In this document: positions 1 to 8,648 of the stretch, piece by piece
Layout: every line of letters begins with the position of its first letter
Numbering within the stretch: the stretch's first letter is position 1
DNA from: Nitrospirae bacterium MYbinv3
GTDB taxonomy: Bacteria; Nitrospirota; Thermodesulfovibrionia; Thermodesulfovibrionales; Magnetobacteriaceae
Assembly: GCA_002753395.1 (NCBI GenBank)
Contig: PEAB01000019.1
Span: 1 to 47,892, forward strand
Direction of reading: 5' to 3'
DNA: 47,892 bases
The notes under the pieces: model-generated
What the model was told of the DNA's origin: nothing
The model's input: the letters and a program-made list of their open reading frames with translations, nothing else
Databases searched by the model: none
Program-made: the position numbers and the translations under genes

Positions 1-119
1 ACATATTTTTAGGGAGAATGCTGCGTAGTTTTCTCTTGCTCTCAATCCATACAGTCACCCCTTTGCCAATTGAACCCCACAAAGATATATCTCCACTCTT
101 CAATGAGAATTACTGTAAT
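1..119. other. Window edge, downstream of binding-protein gene
   Basis: The minus strand stays open from about position 108 to the window edge (reading ..SLWGSIGKGVTVWIESKRK..), so a gene running off the left side may start here, with TTG or GTG as the possible first codon. No ribosome binding site or recognisable family is visible, and the stretch is too short to call a gene. Confidence 0.2.
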
Positions 120-1883
120 CTATGGGTCGAGGTTGTTTTTTTGTTGGTTTTTTAGTACGTACCACTTATTGAGGTTGTAGCCTATTCCGATGGGAGAGGG
201 GGCTATCCCTTTGAACCTCTTGTGGACTATCGGCAGGGCGTCGGGCACATACAAGAACACGTAGGGGACATCATCGGCAAGCATCTCTTGCAGTCTGTAA
301 TAGGCCTTCTTGCGTTTTTCTATATCAAAGGTTCGTCTGCCCTCTTCTAATAAGCGATCTACATCGTAGTTTTTGTAACTTATGAAGTTGAACTCCTTTT
401 CCCTTGTCTTACTCGAGTGCCATATATCATACTGATCTGCATCCATTCCGATTGCCCATCCTAAGAGTACGGCTTCAAAACGCTTCTTGTCGATAAACTC
501 GTTTATAAACGTGCTCCATTCAAGCGTACGGATGTTGACCCTTATGCCAACCTGTTTAAGCCGCCACTGAATAATGGTAGAGGTCTTAAGCCGTGCACTG
601 TTACCCATGCTCGTAAATATAGTAAACTCAAAGGGTCTCCCATCTTTGTACAGCACGCCGTCGCCGTGGGAGACCTTCCAGCCTGCCTGCGTGAGAAGCT
701 CCCTGGCCTTTTGCGGGTTGAACTCATAGCGCTTGACGTTAGGATTGTAGGGCCACGTATCTGGCACATAGGGACCGGTTGCCTCGCGACCAAGACCCAA
801 AAGGACTATACTTACAATCTCCTCCTTGTCTATGGCGTGGGCTATCGCCTGTCTCACTAATTTGTCTTTAAAGAGGGGGTGCTTGAGGTTAAATCCAAGA
901 TATGTGTATGTAAATACAGGGTAACGGTACTTATTAAAGTTCTCTTTGAAATACGCTGAATCTGTTTGCCTCTTGTATTGTACAGGCGTAAGCGGCATGA
1001 AATCTATACCGCCAGCCTTGAGCTCTAAAAACATCGTTGACTGATCTGGGATTACACGGAACAGGTAGTTGTCAATATATGGCCTGCCCTCAAAGTAATC
1101 GTGATTGGATGCAAGTAGCACCTCCTGACCAGATGTCCATTTTTTGAGCTTATACGGCCCCACGCCTACTGGGTTTCTAGTTAAGGGGCTTTTCGTTATG
1201 TCATTGCCATCAAGCAGGTGTTTGGGCAACACCGCCAGCGCACCCCAACTGATGAGGGCTGAGGCAAAGGGCTTGTCATAGGTCACCCTGAACGTGTATC
1301 TATCAATGACCTCAGCCTTCTTTACCTGCAAGAAGTCTTCTTTATAGGCTGTAGGAGTTTTCTCATCAATTATGGTCTTATACCCATACATAACGTCTTC
1401 TGCCGTGAACTCAACACCATCTGTCCATCTAACGCCTTTTCTGAGATGAAACGTAATCGTCAGGCCATCTATATCCCAACTCTCTGCAAGGTCACCTGTT
1501 ATAGAAAGATCAGGGGCATACTTGACAAGCCCGTTAAAGATTAATCCCGCCACCTCATGCGATATACTGTCTCCCGCAAGCATTGGTATCAGGATGCTGG
1601 GCTCTGCCGTAGTTGCCTGTATAAGGGTATCTCCGTAGGCTGATTTAGTGTCGTTTGATGGTGGGACATTGTCTGTCCTTGCAGTGTCAGAGAAAAGACA
1701 TAAAAATACTATGGCAACAAAAATACCCTTTAGCCCTATATACAGTTTATTGAAATTACGGGTGCGTAAGAAACTTGTGAGCTTGTCAAAAAAGGGGAGG
1801 CTCTGCCTCCCCTCAGACCCCTCCGCAAGGGGACCAGTCCCCTTGACCCCCTTAAAATAAATCTTTTTTCCCATTAATTTCAT
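120..1883 (-). CDS. Peptide-type ABC transporter substrate-binding protein (SBP family 5) with repeat-derived N-terminus
   Basis: Periplasmic binding protein of the DppA/OppA/NikA type, which captures peptides or similar solutes for an ABC importer. Family signatures are the segment around EPSILIPMLAGDS, the NGLVKY and LAESW blocks, the FHLRKGVRWTDG motif and AIDKEEIV. A hydrophobic signal segment (KLYIGLKGIFVAIVFLCLFS) starts only near residue 46. Residues 1 to about 41 are encoded by a dispersed repeat (1760-1893), including the only ATG upstream of the signal segment. No ribosome binding site precedes that ATG, and no ATG, GTG or TTG lies between repeat and signal segment. The native start was therefore probably lost. 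It lies 12 bp after the DUF401 second fragment on the same strand. No permease genes are in the window, so the transported solute is unknown. Family call is firm; start and expression are doubtful. Confidence 0.85.
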   Translation of the reverse strand: MKLMGKKIYFKGVKGTGPLAEGSEGRQSLPFFDKLTSFLRTRNFNKLYIGLKGIFVAIVFLCLFSDTARTDNVPPSNDTKSAYGDTLIQATTAEPSILIPMLAGDSISHEVAGLIFNGLVKYAPDLSITGDLAESWDIDGLTITFHLRKGVRWTDGVEFTAEDVMYGYKTIIDEKTPTAYKEDFLQVKKAEVIDRYTFRVTYDKPFASALISWGALAVLPKHLLDGNDITKSPLTRNPVGVGPYKLKKWTSGQEVLLASNHDYFEGRPYIDNYLFRVIPDQSTMFLELKAGGIDFMPLTPVQYKRQTDSAYFKENFNKYRYPVFTYTYLGFNLKHPLFKDKLVRQAIAHAIDKEEIVSIVLLGLGREATGPYVPDTWPYNPNVKRYEFNPQKARELLTQAGWKVSHGDGVLYKDGRPFEFTIFTSMGNSARLKTSTIIQWRLKQVGIRVNIRTLEWSTFINEFIDKKRFEAVLLGWAIGMDADQYDIWHSSKTREKEFNFISYKNYDVDRLLEEGRRTFDIEKRKKAYYRLQEMLADDVPYVFLYVPDALPIVHKRFKGIAPSPIGIGYNLNKWYVLKNQQKNNLDP

Positions 1884-1893
1884 ATGCGCACGT
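1760..1893 (-). repeat. Dispersed G/C-rich repeat (family B) inserted at the 5' end of the binding-protein gene
   Basis: On the plus strand it opens with GGGTGCGTAAGAAA and closes with TTTCATATGCGCAC, imperfect inverted ends matching those of the copy at 8940-9097. The interior holds the shared palindromic core (GGGGACCAGTCCCC type) and a GGGAGGC/GCCTCCC hairpin. The copy lies in an open frame with the downstream gene and carries its ATG. Confidence 0.75.
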
Positions 1894-1895
1894 TA

Positions 1896-2411
1896 TTATC
1901 TATAAGCATTAAGGATCACGTATTGCGCCAGTGACACTAGAAAGATCAGTAGTGTTGCAGGGATCGTCTTTTTATATATCCCCCACATGTCTGCCTTAAA
2001 AAACTCCCGCGTAAGTATCAGACACACGTGTACGGGGGAGAGAAGCACCCCGATAAAACCACAAGCAAAGGCAAGCGAAAAGGCATAAGGGGTCATCTCC
2101 GGCATACTGACAAACAGGGGAAAGGTGCTGCCGACAAAGGCCAATGTAAACCCCGTCAAAAGCCCGCCGACAAAGGGCAAGATAATGACAATTGACAACA
2201 GCGGTATATGATACTGCGTAAAAAATCTACTCAGATTACCCACAGCGCCAGATGCTTCAAGCGTCTCCTTAAACAAGACTACACCAAGGATAAGCACAAG
2301 GAGATCCAAAGAAAAACCATACTTAAACACCTTTAAGATCGATTCAAAATTGTATCTATAATAAACAAGCAGCAGCGATACCACAACAACCAATCCAACG
2401 GATAACCTCAC
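1896..2411 (-). CDS. DUF401 family membrane protein, C-terminal fragment after in-frame TAG
   Basis: This 171-residue reading frame continues the DUF401 protein encoded at 2412-3092 in the same frame; only one TAG codon (2412-2414) separates them. It would restart at a GTG directly after the stop. It contains about four hydrophobic helices (VGLVVVVSLLLVYY, LDLLVLILGVVLF, LLSIVIILPFVGGLLTGFTLAFVG and a C-terminal one) and a conserved GLLTGFTLAFVGSTFPL stretch typical of this transporter-like family. Added together the two parts are about 398 residues, the usual full length. No ribosome binding site of its own is seen. It may be a dead fragment, a translation restart product or part of a readthrough protein; a nonsense mutation or sequencing error is the simplest reading. 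Confidence 0.6.
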   Translation of the reverse strand: MRLSVGLVVVVSLLLVYYRYNFESILKVFKYGFSLDLLVLILGVVLFKETLEASGAVGNLSRFFTQYHIPLLSIVIILPFVGGLLTGFTLAFVGSTFPLFVSMPEMTPYAFSLAFACGFIGVLLSPVHVCLILTREFFKADMWGIYKKTIPATLLIFLVSLAQYVILNAYR

Positions 2412-3092
2412 CTATAACACCATTACCATAACAATGAGCGCCAGCAACGGCAGGAAACTCAGAAGAGCCCTTTTATTAAACCTTCCTTCAACCTTAAACG
2501 TCCCCGTAACGCCCTTCATGCTAAACATATGCCCTATCAACAGCATAGTGACAGCAAAGCTCATATTGAGGGCAATAAACTGCCTCAATCCGATGCTCGT
2601 AACCAGCGAGGCAAGCACGATGCCCGGATACAGGGGGAGTATAAACTCCCAGGGGTGTCTGTACCAATAGTTGGTAAAGGCCTTGTCCTCCTGCGATAGG
2701 TCAAGCCCCTTGGCGGATTCCTCCACCATCGGGCATGAAAAATACGCCCCCCCAACCGAGGGCAACATCCCTATCAAAAGGGGCATCGATACTATCACAA
2801 AACGCTTGTTTCTCAAAACTCCCCTCATGGTCTCAGACATGTTCTTTAATACATCGTTTTCTCTAAGTATCAATTCAAACATGCGTATAAACGTCAACGC
2901 CACGGTCAACTCTAAGGTCACTTTTGACGTTAGAGAACCGTATAAGGTCTTGAGTACATGGACAGGCGTCATAAGATACAATAGACAGACAAGGGCCGAT
3001 GCCCCCAATAGTACGTAGCCGACGTTCCATTTCCTTCGCAGCAGAATGACAATAGCGATAAAGGTCAGCGTTATCTTTGCAATGTCATACAT
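2412..3092 (-). CDS. DUF401 family membrane protein, N-terminal fragment
   Basis: A 226-residue integral membrane protein with about six hydrophobic segments and the segment MPLLIGMLPSVGGAYFSCP, a DUF401 signature; the family (about 400 residues) is uncharacterised but transporter-like. The frame ends in TAG at 2412-2414 and continues in frame for 171 further codons. TAG also ends the neighbouring binding-protein gene, so TAG is a normal stop in this genome, which argues against recoding. The start lies 2 bp after the stop of the CCA-adding enzyme gene, so the two are probably cotranscribed. Function of either half alone is unknown. Confidence 0.6.
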   Translation of the reverse strand: MYDIAKITLTFIAIVILLRRKWNVGYVLLGASALVCLLYLMTPVHVLKTLYGSLTSKVTLELTVALTFIRMFELILRENDVLKNMSETMRGVLRNKRFVIVSMPLLIGMLPSVGGAYFSCPMVEESAKGLDLSQEDKAFTNYWYRHPWEFILPLYPGIVLASLVTSIGLRQFIALNMSFAVTMLLIGHMFSMKGVTGTFKVEGRFNKRALLSFLPLLALIVMVMVL

Positions 3093-3094
3093 GT

Positions 3095-4555
3095 TTATGC
3101 CGTTACCCTATGCTCTAAGTAGGCATTTACGACAGAGAGCGCCTCCTCCCTTGAGTTAATTACACCCTCAAGCGCCATTTCATTTACGTGTTCCAGGATT
3201 AGCTTAAAATCAGACGACGGCCTTAGACCAAAGCCCTCAATCAGGTCATGGCCAGTAATAAAGCGCTGCCTCTGACTACGAGGCATGTACTCCTCGTTGT
3301 AAAATCTCAGTAACTGTCGTGCCGTTTGCATAACGTCATCCGTATAGGGTAACGCCTTTGCCTTGGTATCTGCAAGTGCAATGATTATCATGGCATATAC
3401 ATCTGCCCCAACCTTGTTCAATAGCCTCACCATCGCACGCTTTTTATCAAAGTGATTTGCCATCACCTCCGAAATAGAAGGATTCAGTCTCATGTGATTG
3501 AATACGAGCCTGCCAGCGTGCTCCACCTCCCGCTGAGAGGCCTTAAACCGTAGGAGTATGTCCCTGGTCAGGTCAGCGCCAACAGCGCTGTGTCTATGAA
3601 AGGTAACTCGTCCATCAGCATCGACCGCCCTTGTCGAGGGTTTTCCCACGTCGTGAAGCAGGATGGCCAGCTTTAGAATCGGTTTAGTGCCGGAGGGGGT
3701 GCTGAGGTATTGTCTAAACCCATCTGAATAAGGAAGGTCTTCAAGGCTTCTGAGCACCGCCTCGGCAGCCTTGTATGCCGCCATCGAGTGCTGCAATACG
3801 TCTAAGCTGTGGTATTGGTTCTGCGTTACCCCTTTTGCGGCATACAGCTCAGGGATTAGCTCAAATAAAAGGCTGTTGTGTATCATCGACTCAAGGGCAG
3901 CAGTAGAGCTGTCTGAGGCAAGGATCGCCTTTAACTCGCTCCATATCCTCTCAGAGGCTGCCCTGTGAATCAACGACTTTAACTCTTCGATTGTGCGTAA
4001 GGTGACGGCCTCGATCTTAAATCCAAGTTGAGAGCTAAACCGATATGCACGTAAAAGTCTCAAGGGGTCATCTACAAGGTTTTCCCTTAAGACCATTCTT
4101 ATAACACCACCCTTTAGATCGTCTAACCCTAACGTAACATCCACGGTTGCGTTTATCTCATAGCGGGTGAGGTTATCCAGGGGCATGGCCAGGGCGTTGA
4201 TCGTAAAATCCCTGCTTAGGAGGTCTGTTTTGATATCTCCCCCCCGCAGCGCAGTAAAATCAAACACGCAGTCGCCCTTAATTACCCTGGCTGTGGGAAA
4301 CCTCTCATGCAGCCATACGAAGCTGCCCCCGATTGCTCGTGCACATGCCTTCGCAACGACAACTGGGTCTCCCCTTAGCGCAACGTCTACGTCCTTAATC
4401 TCCCGTCCCATAAGGAGGTCCCTAACCGTGCCACCCACAGCATACATCTCCCCTCGCGGATAGGCATCAAGCAGATAGTCAATAATGGTGGATTGTAGTT
4501 TGTTTAAACTAACAACGTTCTTTTCCATATGTTCGCAATATAATGTCTGAACCAT
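3095..4555 (-). CDS. CCA tRNA nucleotidyltransferase / poly(A) polymerase family protein with HD domain
   Basis: Adds or repairs the 3' CCA of tRNA (class II nucleotidyltransferase), or could be a poly(A) polymerase of the same family. The head domain has the diagnostic GGTVRDLLMG (residues 41-50) followed by KDVDVAL with metal-binding Asp55 and Asp57. The RNA-binding region DDPLRLLRAYRFSSQLGF and an HD phosphohydrolase domain (LLHDVGKP, His301-Asp302) follow, as in bacterial CCA enzymes carrying 2'-phosphodiesterase-like HD modules. Length 486 is normal. The first ATG is used here; a second in-frame ATG at 4528 is equally plausible because neither has a clear ribosome binding site. It heads a tight minus-strand run with DUF401. 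The tRNA gene in this window lacks an encoded CCA, consistent with need for the enzyme. Confidence 0.88.
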   Translation of the reverse strand: MVQTLYCEHMEKNVVSLNKLQSTIIDYLLDAYPRGEMYAVGGTVRDLLMGREIKDVDVALRGDPVVVAKACARAIGGSFVWLHERFPTARVIKGDCVFDFTALRGGDIKTDLLSRDFTINALAMPLDNLTRYEINATVDVTLGLDDLKGGVIRMVLRENLVDDPLRLLRAYRFSSQLGFKIEAVTLRTIEELKSLIHRAASERIWSELKAILASDSSTAALESMIHNSLLFELIPELYAAKGVTQNQYHSLDVLQHSMAAYKAAEAVLRSLEDLPYSDGFRQYLSTPSGTKPILKLAILLHDVGKPSTRAVDADGRVTFHRHSAVGADLTRDILLRFKASQREVEHAGRLVFNHMRLNPSISEVMANHFDKKRAMVRLLNKVGADVYAMIIIALADTKAKALPYTDDVMQTARQLLRFYNEEYMPRSQRQRFITGHDLIEGFGLRPSSDFKLILEHVNEMALEGVINSREEALSVVNAYLEHRVTA

Positions 4556-4710
4556 GATTGAACAGATTAAAGGATTGACAGGATTGAGAAAAAGGCTTTA
4601 TCTTTACTTTCCTGTTAATCGTTTAATCCGTGTAATCCTAGTTCAGACAACTTCTCTGTTTGCTCTAATCTGACATTGTCAGGTTAAGCGAATCGACAGG
4701 AAACAAGCAA
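4556..4710. repeat. Short imperfect inverted repeat in intergenic gap
   Basis: The segment from about 4557 to 4655 holds inverted arms: TGAACAGATTAAAGGATTG on one side and, on the other, AATCCGTGTAATCCTAGTTCA, whose reverse complement resembles the first. This style of AT-rich palindrome is widespread between genes in many genomes; it may act as a weak terminator or be a dispersed repeat. No other copy was recognised here. Confidence 0.4.
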
Positions 4711-5166
4711 TTACAGCAGATTTCTGTGTTTAAGGGCTTCTCTTACGTCAGGGTTCTTTGCAGCCAATTCCTTAAGGACTTCCACAATCAATTCGGAGCG
4801 TTCATAGACTTCTTTGGTTTTTCGGATGGCAGGGACCAGGGCGGTACGTCTATCCCATAATACAAACCCCATTAAAATCCACATACCGCTAAAGAGTACT
4901 CCAAAACCCCATATCATCACTGTCATTATCTCGGACTTCATGTTTTTCATGTCTACTCTCAGATCGTCTATCCGCTGGTTTGTGGCCTTTAGCCCTTCGT
5001 CTATCCGCTGATTTGCGATTTTTAGGCCATCTTCGAGTTTGCCCTCAAGTCTCACTATCCGATCCCTGTCTTCCTGCGTGAAGGGTACGTCCCTGGCTTG
5101 TGAGATACTCTCGGCAGCCAGAACAACTACCACTACCGTTAACAAGATCGCTATCGTCTGTCTCAT
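4711..5166 (-). CDS. Small membrane protein with signal segment, coiled coil and one transmembrane helix
   Basis: Unrecognised 151-residue protein. It begins with a signal-like segment (ILLTVVVVVLAAESISQA) followed by a polar stretch, then heptad-like repeats (GLKIANQRIDEG, GLKATNQRIDD, two near-identical 11-residue units) indicating a coiled coil, one membrane helix (VMIWGFGVLFSGMWILMGFVLW) near residues 83-104 and a charged C-terminus (KELAAKNPDVREALKHR). Such proteins are found as hypothetical genes in several environmental genomes; partner and role are unknown. The repeated NQRID unit suggests growth by tandem duplication. It stands apart from both neighbours, about 100 bp from the acetate kinase fusion. 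Confidence 0.7.
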   Translation of the reverse strand: MRQTIAILLTVVVVVLAAESISQARDVPFTQEDRDRIVRLEGKLEDGLKIANQRIDEGLKATNQRIDDLRVDMKNMKSEIMTVMIWGFGVLFSGMWILMGFVLWDRRTALVPAIRKTKEVYERSELIVEVLKELAAKNPDVREALKHRNLL

Positions 5167-5267
5167 AGTTAATTATAACATAATACTGCGCTTGTCAATG
5201 ATGCTTGAGACTACCCAAGTCTGTCTGAAAATCCGTCAGGAAGTCCACAATGAAGGTAAGCCATGTC

Positions 5268-7565
5268 CTATGTATAGCATCGTGACTGTATGCCTTCCAG
5301 GTATCCAATGGTCTTATCTGTTATCTCAGCCGAGTTTGCCTCATCTGTATTTATGTGCATCTCTAACCTGTACTTAGGGCTTACCATAACAAGGCAGTCA
5401 CCAAAAACAACCTCTCTATCACCTGCTACCCTCACCCTTATCACGTCTCTGTCTCGGAGACCAAAACGCATGGCGTCCTCAGGACTCATATGCACATGCC
5501 TCCTGACACATATAACACCCTTATCTAACTTCAACTGCCTGCTATCTGACCGAAGTATAATACCTGGCGTCCCCTCGATATCACCAGAGTTCCTGATTGG
5601 TGCGTCAACACCCAGCCTGAACTCCTCTGTCCTTGATATCTCTACCTGCGTCTCATCTCTAAAACCACGGGCCAGTCTTACCGCCTCGAGCTTGCCCTTT
5701 GGACCAATAAGGTCTACGCTCTGACAGACAGCCTGGCCGATTTGGCCTTCTGCTCCTAAAAGCGTGTTATAGTCTCTCTCACTTAAGTGCACGTGGTGTG
5801 TTGATATGGTTATGGGGATCTCATTTTGGATGTGCCCTTTAATATCTTCTGAAGTCTTTGATCTATTCACTGCATGGATGATCTCTCTGGCAATCATGCG
5901 TTCCTCATCGGCTGCCACGACTAGTATCTTGACACTTGAGCCTTCCTGGGAGATGTCGGATATACAGCCGCGTTGTACCCTTGCGCTTCTGTTGACCTCA
6001 ACGTCAAGGATAATGCCAAGATTATCAAGTCCCTGACATATCCTCGCCCTTATTTCGGCTGAGTTCTCTCCAATTCCCCCTGTAAAGAGCAGCACATCTA
6101 GACCTCCCAATGCCGCTATATATGACCCAATATACTTCTTCGCCCGGTAACAGAACGAGCTTAGTGCCCTCTCTGCCTTGACATTACCAACCTCGGCGGC
6201 TGCAAGTATCTCTCTCATGTCATTACTAAGCCCGCTAACTCCCTTTAGACCGCTTTCCTTGTTCAGTATCTTGTCGAGCTTATCCACGCCCAAACCGTTT
6301 TGCAGTAGGTACAATACAAGACCTGGGTCGATGTCCCCGCACCTTGTCCCCATCACAAGCCCTTCTAACGGCGTTAGTCCCATTGTGGTATCGAGACTCC
6401 GTCCGTGGTCTATGGCGCAGATTGACGCCCCGTTTCCTAAGTGGCACGATATTATCTTTAGCCCATCGACGGGACGTCTTAAGTAGACTGAAGCCATCAT
6501 GGCAACAAAGTGATGGTTTGTTCCATGAAAACCGTATCGTCGTATGTACCTCTCCTTTGACAACTCATAAGGGAGGGCGTAATTATAAGCCTTCTGCGGC
6601 ATGGTCTGATGAAACGCTGTATCAAAGACGGCCACAGATACGGCATTGGGCAGGAGCCTTTCCATCTCCTGTATACCAGCCATGTTGTAGGGATTGTGCA
6701 GGGGGGCCAGGGCTGCACAACCCATGATGGCCTCTTTTACCTCTTTGGTTATGACCACGGAGCCAGAAAACCTGTTCCCGCCATGTACTACCCTATGACC
6801 AACTGCCTGTATTTCGCTAAAATCAGTAATAACACCGATTACTGTATCTGTGAGTGCATCTACCATAGCCGAGAAGGCTGCTGCTATGTCCTTAACAACA
6901 TCGGGGCGCTGCACCTTGCCATTTATCGCCTTGATTTTATGGATTGAGTTGGCAGCACCTATGTTTTCAACCAAGCCTTCAAACATGGGTTCAGACCTGG
7001 ATGTGTCAAACAACGAATATTTTAAAGAAGAGCTTCCGCAGTTGATAACAAGGAGTTTTAGCGGTTCTTTCACTGACGAGAAATTCAGATCATAGGGGTC
7101 GGAGTTATACACAAACAGCGACCTTTGTCTTTGCCTGAACTGGGTGTTTTGTTCTCTGATGGTGAACCTCTCTGTTATTAAGCTCGCAAACTTTGTGAGT
7201 GTTGATAGATTTTGTAGCATTACCAGTGAAAAGACCTCCCTTGGCAGTTTAATGACACTGGCCTCCTGTACTGCAACAATATCTGCAATAGCAGGTTCGC
7301 CAGTCACTACGGAAATTTCACCAAATACATCCCCCCTGTAAAGATTGTATAGTATGACACAACTGTCATCCTCTTCAGAACAAGTGACTTCTAATTTACC
7401 ATTATAAACTATCCATAGATATCTGCCAATTTCGCCTGCCCTCATAACATACTGCGATGGCTTATACTCAACAATCTCAGAAGCCTGCCACAGTCGTTTA
7501 AGCCACTCTTCGCTTAAGTCCGAGAACACCTCCACGCCCGATAGAAACCTTATTAAGTCCTTCAT
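5268..7565 (-). CDS. Fusion: cyclic-nucleotide-binding-like domain, acetate kinase, PduL phosphotransacylase
   Basis: One chain appears to carry both steps of acetyl-CoA to acetate conversion with ATP formation. Counting from an upstream GTG (7604): residues 15-150 form a CRP-type sensor fold (GDVFGEISVVTGEPA, 91-105), though the usual ligand-binding Arg is replaced (EPAIAD). Residues 182-580 are acetate kinase with NCGSSSLKYS (188-197), GHRVVHGG (269-276), FDTAFHQTMP, YGFHGTNHHF, HLGNGAS, TPLEGLVMGTRCGDIDPG and FTGGIGENSAEIR, so catalytic motifs are present. Residues 595-770 are a PduL phosphate acyltransferase with zinc-ligand motifs HHVHLS (603-608) and RHVHMS (702-707) and the H-x3-DEAN end (750-757). 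Start placed at ATG 7565 because AAGGAG sits 7 bases upstream; the GTG at 7604 has no such site. Inferred role: substrate-level phosphorylation, perhaps gated by a small ligand. The sensor has no DNA-binding domain. Confidence 0.9.
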   Translation of the reverse strand: MKDLIRFLSGVEVFSDLSEEWLKRLWQASEIVEYKPSQYVMRAGEIGRYLWIVYNGKLEVTCSEEDDSCVILYNLYRGDVFGEISVVTGEPAIADIVAVQEASVIKLPREVFSLVMLQNLSTLTKFASLITERFTIREQNTQFRQRQRSLFVYNSDPYDLNFSSVKEPLKLLVINCGSSSLKYSLFDTSRSEPMFEGLVENIGAANSIHKIKAINGKVQRPDVVKDIAAAFSAMVDALTDTVIGVITDFSEIQAVGHRVVHGGNRFSGSVVITKEVKEAIMGCAALAPLHNPYNMAGIQEMERLLPNAVSVAVFDTAFHQTMPQKAYNYALPYELSKERYIRRYGFHGTNHHFVAMMASVYLRRPVDGLKIISCHLGNGASICAIDHGRSLDTTMGLTPLEGLVMGTRCGDIDPGLVLYLLQNGLGVDKLDKILNKESGLKGVSGLSNDMREILAAAEVGNVKAERALSSFCYRAKKYIGSYIAALGGLDVLLFTGGIGENSAEIRARICQGLDNLGIILDVEVNRSARVQRGCISDISQEGSSVKILVVAADEERMIAREIIHAVNRSKTSEDIKGHIQNEIPITISTHHVHLSERDYNTLLGAEGQIGQAVCQSVDLIGPKGKLEAVRLARGFRDETQVEISRTEEFRLGVDAPIRNSGDIEGTPGIILRSDSRQLKLDKGVICVRRHVHMSPEDAMRFGLRDRDVIRVRVAGDREVVFGDCLVMVSPKYRLEMHINTDEANSAEITDKTIGYLEGIQSRCYT

Positions 7566-8365
7566 CTTAGCACTCCTTAAATCTGCTGTAAAAAGATTGC
7601 TCACCGTCGCTGCAATGACAATCAGACTTATTTTACAACAGTATTAGATTATATTGATAGGGAACAAAGATAAATGGTGCATAAGAATCACCATGACCTT
7701 ACGGACACAACAAGCAATGAAAGTCCTTGATTATGTAGGATATTTTTAGACTTTCATATAAAAGTCGTGGGAAATTATGTCATTCCCCTGCTCAAGCTAG
7801 GGGCAGGCTCTGCGAAAGCAGGAATCTATTAGCTTGTGGATTACCCTGTCTTGCACGGCAATGACAAGACGCCCCATGAGTTTCTTATGCGCCCAATATA
7901 AAGCTATAGGCCTCTCGTTGAACGTGGCATGTTTTATGCAATTACCTATGGCATGGAAAAAGAAGTCGTTATAGGATATATAGCAGTTATGCAGGTTAAG
8001 GGTAATATGTTAATAATAGGATTACCAGTATCTGAAAGCATTGATTGTATTATAGAGCATATGCAAGATACGTATTCGGCAGTTGTAGTTAACATCAAAG
8101 ACATGTGGATTAACTGATAAAGGCATAGAGGTAAAATTTTCCTTTGAATGAATATATTTCACTGTGTTTAGGTAATATTAGACTATTAACTCGGAGATAT
8201 ATTAAGGTATTGCCTTTTTTAGATAGTTTATATCGTTTAAGCGAGCTATGGTGATGTAAATGCCAATATTATTAACTATATGACCTGTAATACAGCGTGT
8301 AGAGAGAGTTTAACTGGCGCTCTTTTCAGGACTGATTATTATGTGGGTTAATTGTTGAAAAAAAC
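7566..8365. other. Gene-poor stretch with repeat remnants
   Basis: About 800 bp with no convincing gene. An AT-rich segment follows the start of the acetate kinase fusion, then a repeat at 7676-7894. An open frame at 7929-8117 (plus, 62 codons, ending VVVNIKDMWIN) has no ribosome binding site and no recognised family; it may be a remnant. The rest (8120-8360) is AT-rich with no signal seen. Confidence 0.4.
7676..7894. repeat. Repeat bounded by GGTGCATAAGAA / TTTCTTATGCGCCC ends, with nested palindrome
   Basis: The ends match the inverted termini of the element at 8940-9097, but the interior differs: it carries a hairpin (GACTTTCATATAAAAGTC) and a palindromic unit beginning GGGAAATTATGTCATTCC that recurs, inverted, near 25870-25910. 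It therefore looks like a composite or nested insertion. Confidence 0.5.
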
Positions 8366-8551
8366 GTATCCTCTTTAAAAAGCGTTATATTGCTTATGAT
8401 TTCAAGATTATAGATTCCCACTTTCGTGGGAATGACAGTAATGGCCGTTTTCCAAATATGTCATTCCACAGCCTGCCCCTGGCTTGAACAGGGGTAAACA
8501 GGAATCCAGAAAGCGTAAAAGCATCGTTACCATGAAATATAAAGAAGATAC
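8366..8551. mobile_element. MITE-like element, family A, copy 1 (186 bp)
   Basis: Begins GTATCCTCTTTA and ends TAAAGAAGATAC, imperfect inverted termini. The interior has two hairpins (ATTCCCAC-TTTC-GTGGGAAT and CCCCTG-loop-CAGGGG) shared nearly base for base with copies at 29401 and 41435. Flanks are AAAAAAAC on the left and AAAAAAAAC on the right, a near-perfect target duplication blurred by the A-run. No coding capacity. Confidence 0.85.
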
Positions 8552-8648
8552 AAAAAAAACTTCTTTACAAAACCAGCAATTTTATATTAATATATCAGAG
8601 TACATTTAACAGTGTGGAAATGTTGTAAGATTGGTATGTAAGGAAGGT

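Noticed and set aside
1648-1860. Plus-strand frame containing KKGRLCLPSDPSARGP
   Set aside because: A complementary-strand shadow of the binding-protein gene and its repeat.
2412-2414. TAG as a recoded sense codon (pyrrolysine or suppressed amber)
   Set aside because: TAG ends the neighbouring binding-protein gene and the B12 radical SAM gene normally, and no pyl genes are seen.
7929-8117. 62-codon plus-strand frame (ending NIKDMWIN)
   Set aside because: No ribosome binding site, no family match and repeat-rich surroundings; kept only as a possible remnant in the gap description.
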